From contig CAISYO010000043.1 of the NCBI GenBank assembly GCA_903889745.1, positions 1-35,270 on the forward strand: a stretch of DNA of 35,270 nt, in the 5' to 3' direction. The position numbers and the translations under genes are program-made. Each line of letters begins with the position of its first letter. Position 1 is the first letter of the stretch. Shown in pieces: positions 28,171 through 35,270 of this stretch. The notes below the pieces were generated by a model. It saw nothing but the letters and a program-made list of their open reading frames with translations, made no database searches and had not been told where the DNA came from. This DNA comes from an uncultured Bacteroidota bacterium (lineage in GTDB: Bacteria; Bacteroidota; Bacteroidia; Flavobacteriales; Flavobacteriaceae).

Positions 28171-29487
28171 ATGGAGTTGAAAGATAAATTATTAGCTTCC
28201 TTTATGGCCTTTGAAGAAAAAATCAAGGACAATGAAGATTTACATGAAGTTCGAAATCAAGCCATAAAAAATTTCGAAAACAAAGGTTTCCCTACAAAAA
28301 AAGAGGAAGCTTGGAAATACACGTCGTTAAATGCGATTTTGAAAAATGATTTTTCGGTTTTCCCAAAGAAAGATAATGCTATCGAATTTAAAGATGTAAA
28401 AAAGTATTTCTTACACGAAATTGACACCTATAAAGTGGTTTTCATTGACGGAATTTTCAGTTCGTTTTTGTCGTCTACTACACACGATGGTTTAGATGTT
28501 TGTTTGATGTCTTCGGCATTGACCAAACCAAAATATAAAATGGCAATTGATAGTTATTTCAATCAAATTGCTAATAAAGAAGATAGTTTAACGTCTTTAA
28601 ACACGGCTTTTTCATTGGAAGGCGCTTATATCAACATTCCGAAAAGTAAAGTAGTAGAAAAACCGATTGAAATTATTTATTTTTCTACAGGAACCGAAGC
28701 GGCTTTAATGGTGCAACCTCGAAATTTGGTCATTGTAGGAGAAAACGCGCACGTGCAAATCGTAGAGCGTCACCAAAGTTTGAATTCAAATCCGGTTTTA
28801 ACGAATTCGGTTACCGAAATTTTTGCTCAAAAACGCGCGATTGTGGATTATTACAAAGTACAAAACGATGTGCAAACTGCGAATTTAATTGACAACACTT
28901 ATATTGCTCAAAAGCAAGAAAGTAGAGTAGCGGTGCATACGTTTTCATTTGGTGGAAACATTACCAGAAACAACTTGAATTTTTATCACCAAGGGGAACG
29001 AATCGATTCTACTTTGAAAGGAATTACTATTATTGGAGACAAACAACACGTAGATCATTATACGTTAGTGCAACATGCCACACCAAATTGCGAAAGCCAC
29101 CAAAACTATAAAACAATTTTGCATGATAGTTCAACGGGTGTTTTCAACGGAAAAATTTTCGTAGAAAAAGAAGCACAAAAAACCGATGCGTTTCAACAAA
29201 ATAATAACATTTTAATTGGCGATAAAGCAACGATTAACGCCAAACCACAATTGGAAATTTTTGCCGATGATGTAAAATGCTCGCACGGTTGTACGATTGG
29301 ACAGTTAGATGAAAGTGCCATGTTCTATATGCAACAACGTGGTATTCCTAAAAAAGAAGCCAAAGCTTTGTTGATGTATGCATTTACTAGCGAAGTTACC
29401 AACAGTGTAAAAATACCAGAATTAAAAGCAAAAATTGCTCGCATTATCGCCGATAAATTAGGCGTAAATATGGGGTTTGATTTGTAA
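28171..29487 (+). CDS. sufD: Fe-S cluster assembly protein SufD
   Basis: SufB/D family beta-helix; KCSHGCTIGQLDESAMFYMQQRGI. Confidence 0.95.
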   Translation: MELKDKLLASFMAFEEKIKDNEDLHEVRNQAIKNFENKGFPTKKEEAWKYTSLNAILKNDFSVFPKKDNAIEFKDVKKYFLHEIDTYKVVFIDGIFSSFLSSTTHDGLDVCLMSSALTKPKYKMAIDSYFNQIANKEDSLTSLNTAFSLEGAYINIPKSKVVEKPIEIIYFSTGTEAALMVQPRNLVIVGENAHVQIVERHQSLNSNPVLTNSVTEIFAQKRAIVDYYKVQNDVQTANLIDNTYIAQKQESRVAVHTFSFGGNITRNNLNFYHQGERIDSTLKGITIIGDKQHVDHYTLVQHATPNCESHQNYKTILHDSSTGVFNGKIFVEKEAQKTDAFQQNNNILIGDKATINAKPQLEIFADDVKCSHGCTIGQLDESAMFYMQQRGIPKKEAKALLMYAFTSEVTNSVKIPELKAKIARIIADKLGVNMGFDL

Positions 29488-29504
29488 AAATAAATCTTAG
29501 AAAG

Positions 29505-30719
29505 ATGTTAGATATCCAAAAAATAAGAGCCGATTTTCCGATACTTTCACAAAAAGTAAATGGGAAGCCATTGGTTTATTTTGATAACGGTGCTACTTCG
29601 CAAAAACCGCAAGTGGTCATCGATGCTATTTCTAACTATTACAGCGAAATAAACGCAAATATTCACCGCGGTGTACATACATTGAGTCAATTGGCTACCG
29701 ATGCCTATGAAGCGTCGCGAAATACGATTCAAAATCACTTAAACGCCAAACACAACTACGAAATCATTTTTACTTCGGGAACGACTTTCGGAATTAACTT
29801 GGTGGCGAATGGTTTTGCAAGTCTTTTAAAATCAGGTGATGAGGTGATGGTTTCTGCCTTAGAACATCATAGCAATATTGTGCCTTGGCAATTTTTATGT
29901 GAACGAACAGGCGCAAAGTTGGTGGTTATCCCAATGAATGAAAAAGGAGAATTAATCCTTTCGGAATATGACAACTTACTTTCCGAAAAAACAAAAATTG
30001 TAGCAGTTAACCATATTTCTAATGCGTTAGGAACGGTTAATCCAATAGAATATATCACTACAAAAGCACATGGAGTAGGAGCAGCGGTTTTAATTGACGG
30101 TGCGCAAGCCACCCCGCATTTACGACCCGATGTGCAAGCGTTGGATTGTGATTTTTATGTGTTTTCGGGACATAAAGTTTGCGGACCAACGGGTGTTGGT
30201 ATTTTATACGGAAAAGAAGAATGGTTGCGAAAATTGCCACCCTATCAAGGTGGAGGCGAAATGATTGCTGAGGTTTCGTTCGAAAAAACGACGTATGCCG
30301 ATTTACCTCATAAATTTGAAGCAGGAACGCCAAACATCGAAGGTGGAATTGTTTTAGGAACCGCTATAGATTATATGAATGCCATTGGTTTTGATAACAT
30401 TGCAGCTTACGAACACGAATTATTACTATACGGAACCAAAAGATTACAAGAAATCGAAGGGTTAAAAATCTTTGGAACGAGCGAAAACAAAGCTTCGGTC
30501 ATTTCATTTAATATTGAAGGGATTCATCCATATGACATTGGCACAATTATAGATAAGTTAGGAATAGCAGTGAGAACTGGTCATCATTGTGCGCAACCTA
30601 TTATGAATTTTTTCAATATTCCGGGGACTATAAGAGCAAGTTTTGCTTTTTACAACACTAAGGAAGAAATTGATATCTTTGTAGAAGCGGTTAAAAAAGC
30701 ACAAATGATGTTGTCTTAA
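29505..30719 (+). CDS. sufS: SufS-type cysteine desulfurase
   Basis: YFDNGATSQKPQVVIDAI, FSGHKVCGPTGVGILYG (PLP lysine), VRTGHHCAQPIM (active cysteine). Confidence 0.97.
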   Translation: MLDIQKIRADFPILSQKVNGKPLVYFDNGATSQKPQVVIDAISNYYSEINANIHRGVHTLSQLATDAYEASRNTIQNHLNAKHNYEIIFTSGTTFGINLVANGFASLLKSGDEVMVSALEHHSNIVPWQFLCERTGAKLVVIPMNEKGELILSEYDNLLSEKTKIVAVNHISNALGTVNPIEYITTKAHGVGAAVLIDGAQATPHLRPDVQALDCDFYVFSGHKVCGPTGVGILYGKEEWLRKLPPYQGGGEMIAEVSFEKTTYADLPHKFEAGTPNIEGGIVLGTAIDYMNAIGFDNIAAYEHELLLYGTKRLQEIEGLKIFGTSENKASVISFNIEGIHPYDIGTIIDKLGIAVRTGHHCAQPIMNFFNIPGTIRASFAFYNTKEEIDIFVEAVKKAQMMLS

Positions 30720-30730
30720 AAAGAAAATAT

Positions 30731-31171
30731 ATGAGAGTTTTATTAGGCATGATACTTCTGTTTTTTGTGGGTTGTAAACCGACTAAAAGCGACGTGAATA
30801 ATCACCAAAACAAAGACATTCCGGTTATAAAATATGAGGCTAATGCTCGAAACTTGTTTTTAAATATCAAAATTGAAAATCAAGTGTTGTTTGTTTCTCG
30901 TTCACGAGACGCAAAAGATTATCAAGAGAAAATAACTATTTCCGATGCTGATTGGAAAGAAATTGTGATGATAACAAAAGCAGTAGATTTGGCGAAAGTG
31001 AAAGACTTAAAATGGCCCACAGAAAAACGATTTTATGATGGTGCGGCACACGCTAATGTTACGTTTGTTTCTAATGAAGTAGCATATGCAGCAAATGGAT
31101 TTGATCACGGATTTCCACCTGTTGAAATAGAAAAATTGGTAAACAAAATTTTGAAATTGACCGAAAAATAA
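30731..31171 (+). CDS. Small uncharacterised lipoprotein encoded inside the suf operon
   Basis: 146 aa; MRVLLGMILLFFVGCKP lipobox; 11 bp after the sufS stop and 1 bp before sufE. Confidence 0.85.
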   Translation: MRVLLGMILLFFVGCKPTKSDVNNHQNKDIPVIKYEANARNLFLNIKIENQVLFVSRSRDAKDYQEKITISDADWKEIVMITKAVDLAKVKDLKWPTEKRFYDGAAHANVTFVSNEVAYAANGFDHGFPPVEIEKLVNKILKLTEK

Positions 31172-31172
31172 C

Positions 31173-31592
31173 ATGACAATACAAGACATACAACACGAAA
31201 TTGTTGACGAGTTTTCTATGTTTGACGACTGGATGCAGCGCTATGAATACATCATTGAGTTGGGAAAAACACTTCCTTTAATTGATGAACAGTACAAAGT
31301 TGACGAAAATATCATCAAAGGTTGTCAATCAAAAGTATGGGTGCATGGCGAAGAACAAGATGGAAAAATTGTCTTCACAGCTGATAGCGATGCGATTTTA
31401 ACCAAAGGGATTATTGCCATCTTAATTCGGGCGTTTTCAAATCAAACACCAGCGGCTATTTTAGAAGCAAATACTGATTTTATTGATGAAATTGGTTTAA
31501 AAGAACATTTATCGCCCACAAGAGCAAACGGATTGGTTTCAATGATTAAACAAATAAAAATGTATGCTTTAGCCTTTCAAGCGAAGCAATAA
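31173..31592 (+). CDS. sufE: SufE family sulfur acceptor protein
   Basis: DWMQRYEYIIELGKTLP; IKGCQSKVWVHGE active cysteine. Confidence 0.95.
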   Translation: MTIQDIQHEIVDEFSMFDDWMQRYEYIIELGKTLPLIDEQYKVDENIIKGCQSKVWVHGEEQDGKIVFTADSDAILTKGIIAILIRAFSNQTPAAILEANTDFIDEIGLKEHLSPTRANGLVSMIKQIKMYALAFQAKQ

Positions 31593-31595
31593 TGA

Positions 31596-31655
31596 GTCTC
31601 AGTTTTCAGTCGCAGTTCGCAGTTTTATAATTGCTCTGAGACTGAAAACTGAGAC
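31596..31655. repeat. 16-bp perfect inverted repeat made of iterated CAGTTTT-like words, in the sufE-sufT gap
   Basis: GTCTCAGTTTTCAGTC (31596-31611) / GACTGAAAACTGAGAC (31640-31655), 28-nt loop containing CAGTTCG CAGTTTT. Confidence 0.93.
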
Positions 31656-31670
31656 CGAAAACTTAAAATT

Positions 31671-31994
31671 ATGGAAGAATTTAACGATACAATCAATTTA
31701 GGCGAAGACGTAGTCAAAGTATTAAAAGGAATTTACGACCCAGAAATTCCGGTAGATATTTATGAATTAGGTTTAATCTACGATGTGATGATTAACGAAG
31801 ACAATGATGTAAAAATTGTCATGACTTTAACATCACCAAATTGCCCTGTGGCTGAAACTTTGCCGCAAGAAGTGGAAGAAAAAGTAAAATCTATTGACGC
31901 TGTAAAATCGTGCGAAGTAGAAATTACATTTGATCCGCCATGGAGCAAAGATTTGATGAGCGAAGAAGCGAAGTTAGAATTGGGAATGTTGTAA
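31671..31994 (+). CDS. DUF59/MIP18-family Fe-S assembly protein (SufT-like)
   Basis: LKGIYDPEIPVDIYELGLIYDVMI, LTSPNCPVAETLP, DPPWSKDLMSEEAKLELGML. Confidence 0.93.
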   Translation: MEEFNDTINLGEDVVKVLKGIYDPEIPVDIYELGLIYDVMINEDNDVKIVMTLTSPNCPVAETLPQEVEEKVKSIDAVKSCEVEITFDPPWSKDLMSEEAKLELGML

Positions 31995-32059
31995 TGTTTG
32001 TTGTTAATGGTTTATTGTTCGTTAGCTAACAATAAACTATTAACTATTAACGATAAACA
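31995..32059. repeat. Iterated-word inverted repeat filling the sufT-DUF2480 gap
   Basis: GTTAATGGTTTATT (32003-32016) pairs with AATAAACTATTAAC (32031-32044; one G-U); palindrome GTTAGCTAAC at 32021-32030; outer arms 31995-32008 and 32046-32059 match 12/14. Confidence 0.9.
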
Positions 32060-32062
32060 AAA

Positions 32063-32566
32063 ATGGACGAAATAGTAAACAAAGTAGCGCAAAGTTCTTT
32101 GATGGTATTCGATTTAGAAGATTACTATCCAGATAACCATGTGGTAGAGGTTGATATTTCACAATGGTTAGTGGAGGGGTTTTTACTGAAAGAAGCTGAT
32201 TTTAGAGCCCAATTAAAAGACACCGATTGGTCTAAGTACGAGGACAAATATGTAGCATTATATTGCGCTACAGATGCCATTTTACCCGCTTGGGCATTTG
32301 CTTTAGTTGCTGTTCATTTGGCGCCGTATGCCTTACACGTTATTCACGGCACAAAAGAGTTGGCCGTTATTGCATGGTATCAAGACATTTTAAACAAACT
32401 CGACTATACCGATTATTTTGACAAACCGGTAATTTTAAAAGGCTGTTCTAAAAAAGCCGTACCCAACCAAGTATATACCGTAGCCATACAAAAACTACAA
32501 AAAGTAGCCAAAAGCGTCATGTTTGGCGAGGCATGTTCGGCTGTGCCTTTGTATAAGCGAAAATAA
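32063..32566 (+). CDS. DUF2480 family protein
   Basis: MDEIVNKVAQSSLMVFDLEDYYPDNHVVEVDISQWLVEGFLLKEADFR; family recognised by memory of its suf-linked context. Confidence 0.8.
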   Translation: MDEIVNKVAQSSLMVFDLEDYYPDNHVVEVDISQWLVEGFLLKEADFRAQLKDTDWSKYEDKYVALYCATDAILPAWAFALVAVHLAPYALHVIHGTKELAVIAWYQDILNKLDYTDYFDKPVILKGCSKKAVPNQVYTVAIQKLQKVAKSVMFGEACSAVPLYKRK

Positions 32567-32581
32567 ACTATTTGCTATTTT

Positions 32582-33805
32582 TTACTCGTTTTCAACCGCG
32601 TCTTTATAATCGGGATACAAGAATTTATTGTATGGAAAACGAGTAATGTGAATTTCACGCACTGCTTCATAAACCTTTTCTCTAAATTCTTCAAAATTGG
32701 CTTTTTCGGTTGCCGAAATAAACAAAGTTTTGCTTTCGCCTAATTTACTCATCCAAGTTTGTTTCCACTCTTCCAAGGTGTAATGCTTGGTGCTTTTTTC
32801 AACACTTAAATCGTTTTCATCAAAATAAACCGATTGAAACGCATCAATTTTATTGAACACCATAATTGTGGGTTTGTCGGCACTTTTAATATCCTGTAAA
32901 ATTTGATTTACCGAAGCAATGTGGTCTTCAAATTCGGGATGTGAAATATCTACCACATGAAGTAATAAATCGGCCTCTCTCACTTCATCTAAGGTGCTTT
33001 TAAACGATTCAACCAATTGTGTGGGAAGTTTTCTAATAAACCCTACGGTGTCGCTTAAAAGAAACGGTAAATTCTTAATTACGGTTTTTCTAACGGTTGT
33101 GTCAAGTGTCGCAAATAATTTATTTTCTACAAACACATCGCTTTTTCCTACGGCATTCATTAAGGTTGATTTGCCTACATTCGTATATCCCACTAAAGCA
33201 ACACGAACCATAGCACCGCGATTACTACGTTGGGTAGCCATTTGTTTGTCGATTACTTTGATTTTATCTTTCAGTAACGAAATACGATCACGCACAATTC
33301 GACGGTCGGTTTCAATTTCGGTTTCACCAGGACCGCGCATCCCGATACCTCCTTTTTGACGTTCTAAGTGTGTCCACATTCCAGTTAAACGAGGTAGTAA
33401 ATATTGACATTGGGCTAATTCAACTTGGGTTCTTGCATAAGAAGTTTCAGCCCGTTGTGCGAAGATATCTAAGATAAGATTGGTTCGGTCTAAGACTTTA
33501 CAATCTAATTCTTTGGTAATATTTTTGGATTGTGATGGCGTTAATTCGTCATCAAAGATTACAGTTGTGATATCGTTGTCTTTGATGTAATATTTAATTT
33601 CTTCTAATTTACCCGTTCCTACAAATGTTTTAGGGTTGGGCTTATCCATTTTTTGTGAAAAACGTTTTACCACCGTTCCACCAGCAGTGAAGGTTAAAAA
33701 CTCCAATTCGTCAAGATATTCGTTCAGTTTATCTTCACTTTGGTTTTGGGTTATTATTCCAACTATAATTGATTTTTCAAAGTCAATAACTTCTTTCTCT
33801 AACAT
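32582..33805 (-). CDS. hflX: GTPase HflX
   Basis: GIGMRGPGETEIETDRRIVRDRI, VALVGYTNVGKSTLMNA, LSDTVGFIRKLPTQLVESFKSTLDEV. Confidence 0.96.
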   Translation of the reverse strand: MLEKEVIDFEKSIIVGIITQNQSEDKLNEYLDELEFLTFTAGGTVVKRFSQKMDKPNPKTFVGTGKLEEIKYYIKDNDITTVIFDDELTPSQSKNITKELDCKVLDRTNLILDIFAQRAETSYARTQVELAQCQYLLPRLTGMWTHLERQKGGIGMRGPGETEIETDRRIVRDRISLLKDKIKVIDKQMATQRSNRGAMVRVALVGYTNVGKSTLMNAVGKSDVFVENKLFATLDTTVRKTVIKNLPFLLSDTVGFIRKLPTQLVESFKSTLDEVREADLLLHVVDISHPEFEDHIASVNQILQDIKSADKPTIMVFNKIDAFQSVYFDENDLSVEKSTKHYTLEEWKQTWMSKLGESKTLFISATEKANFEEFREKVYEAVREIHITRFPYNKFLYPDYKDAVENE

Positions 33806-33823
33806 AATCGTTCTTTAAGAATA

Positions 33824-33831
33824 CAAAGGTA
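33824..33831 (-). promoter_or_regulatory. -7 element TACCTTTG for hflX
   Basis: TAnnTTTG match 18 nt upstream of the hflX ATG. Confidence 0.5.
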
Positions 33832-33846
33832 CGAAATAGCAAGCAT

Positions 33847-33875
33847 AAAAAAAGCGACTCAAATGAGCCGCTTTT
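33847..33875 (-). terminator. Terminator of the DUF5689-type lipoprotein gene
   Basis: Minus strand AAAGCGGCTCATTTGAGTCGCTTTTTTTATG: imperfect stem (one mismatch) plus T-run. Confidence 0.85.
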
Positions 33876-33893
33876 GATGTATAAGAATTGCAA

Positions 33894-35270
33894 TTAGTTA
33901 ATTACAATATCATCTATTTGCATAGTTGTTGTAACACCACCAGAACCATTTCCTACATACTCAAAAACGAAGAAACCGTTTCCGGTTACACCCGCAGGAA
34001 TATTGTAAGTTCCACTATTTGTAAAGTTTGTTGCATACCCAGAAGTAGATCCTGAAGCAATGGTAAAGTTTGACGTAATATCGACTAAGGTAGCCGTTGT
34101 TATTTGTGAACCGGGCACATAATTAGTTGTGTAATATACTTTTAATACATTACCATTATTGTATCCATCTTTAGTTTTGAAAGACAGGGTGTTTGCGCTA
34201 GTCATGTTAACAGGAACGATAAATAACGATCTGTTAGCTTCTGGGGTTCCTCCAAAAGAAGACATTTGGATATAAGTATTTCCACCAAAAACTTTTCTTT
34301 GCCAATATTTGCTACCAACAGCTGCATCATTGATGTATTTTGGGAATATTTGTTGATTGGTAGTGGTATAACTTGTAAACGGTTCATTCAAAGTAGCGTC
34401 ATAAACAATTGCAGTTCCACCTAAAGGTGGAGAAGAATCAAATCTAGGATTAGTTAAATTAACATCATTTATTGTTCTAATCATTAATTGATAATCATTA
34501 TTGTATTTTGTTAAAACACCTCTAATTTTACCACTTCCTGAAGGAATAGCATTCGCTGCAAAAGTAGCAAATTCACTCGCTCTCAATATTAGAGTATTCC
34601 CATTAGCATCTGCTATACTATGATTTGTTGCTGTCCAACTTGCTTCAGCGTTTAAACTTCGGTCAAAATATTTTTTTCCTAACGAGGGATCAGTAAATTG
34701 CACACCATCTAATTCAATTAGCATGTGTAAATTTTGATTATTTTTTGCTTGTGCAATGGTTAAGCGTTTAACAATGTTATTTTCATCAACTTTTGTACAA
34801 CCACGTGTAATAATTTTTTTATACTCAACACCTGAAATCCTACCCACTTTGTCATCTGAGGTGTTTGCTGGCGTTTCATTATCATAATAAGAACCAATTT
34901 CTAATGAAGAAGTTAGTGAGTTATTATAAAAATATAATGAATCCATTTTAATAAAAACTTTTCTTCCTGGTTCATATCTATTATATAGGTTATAATCATC
35001 AATTGGAATTGTGAAACCTTTTAACCCATCAATAGAACTTAAGGATATAGTTTTATAAAAATTTCCACCTTCATCACTTGATGTCACATATGCTTCAATA
35101 ATATCTTCAACAGCCGTATTAGAGTTTTGATACATTTGAAGAGATGAAGTTGATAATGTTGTAATATTTTGAACTGTTTTATTGGCAGTTAAGTCATTAC
35201 ATTCATTTGATAAATCTGGCACACCATAATCGTCCCCATTTACACAACTTGATAAAGTTGCTAAAATTAC
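33894..35270 (-). CDS. DUF5689-type surface/secreted lipoprotein, 5' end beyond window
   Basis: The frame stays open past the GTG 'start' at 35222: VILATLSSCVNGDDYGVPDLSNEC, a lipobox (LSSC) and acidic residues after Cys; C-terminal jelly-roll-like GNGFFVFEYVGNGSGGVTTTMQIDDIVIN. Confidence 0.75.
   Translation of the reverse strand, partial: VILATLSSCVNGDDYGVPDLSNECNDLTANKTVQNITTLSTSSLQMYQNSNTAVEDIIEAYVTSSDEGGNFYKTISLSSIDGLKGFTIPIDDYNLYNRYEPGRKVFIKMDSLYFYNNSLTSSLEIGSYYDNETPANTSDDKVGRISGVEYKKIITRGCTKVDENNIVKRLTIAQAKNNQNLHMLIELDGVQFTDPSLGKKYFDRSLNAEASWTATNHSIADANGNTLILRASEFATFAANAIPSGSGKIRGVLTKYNNDYQLMIRTINDVNLTNPRFDSSPPLGGTAIVYDATLNEPFTSYTTTNQQIFPKYINDAAVGSKYWQRKVFGGNTYIQMSSFGGTPEANRSLFIVPVNMTSANTLSFKTKDGYNNGNVLKVYYTTNYVPGSQITTATLVDITSNFTIASGSTSGYATNFTNSGTYNIPAGVTGNGFFVFEYVGNGSGGVTTTMQIDDIVIN

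Noticed and set aside
35222-35222. GTG start of the 442-aa ORF
   Set aside because: Upstream codons continue in frame with a lipobox; the real start lies beyond the window.
1-35270. CRISPR array, tRNA/rRNA, IS element, prophage or defence island
   Set aside because: No regularly spaced repeats, transposase, integrase, phage structural gene or known defence-family protein was seen; all large ORFs have conserved housekeeping assignments.

Overview
AT-rich chromosomal window that looks like Flavobacterium or a close Bacteroidota relative, judged from protein families and from TAnnTTTG-type promoter elements. It is almost entirely housekeeping: SPFH protein, gltX, DUF4175 coiled-coil membrane protein, ybeY, mnmG, a methyltransferase, an OmpH/Skp-like lipoprotein, a Pif1-like helicase with a C-terminal HTH, DoxX, holB, pgk, a LysM lytic transglycosylase, DUF4837, GNAT, a double-OmpA protein, an S41 protease, rnpA, M1 and S8 peptidases, an MBL hydrolase, a complete suf operon (sufA-B-C-D-S-lipoprotein-E-T, then DUF2480), hflX and a DUF5689-type lipoprotein cut by the window end. 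I found no phage, IS, CRISPR, tRNA/rRNA or recognisable defence system. The best non-coding signals are: (1) a cluster of three parS-like palindromes (TGTTTCACGTGRAACA) around mnmG, one of them encoding the last residues of YbeY; (2) a recurring intergenic architecture in which a short word, different at each locus, is iterated and often mirrored to fill the gap between genes; (3) terminators fused to TAnnTTTG promoters; (4) predicted leaderless promoters for holB and rnpA. All calls are by eye; no database search was run.
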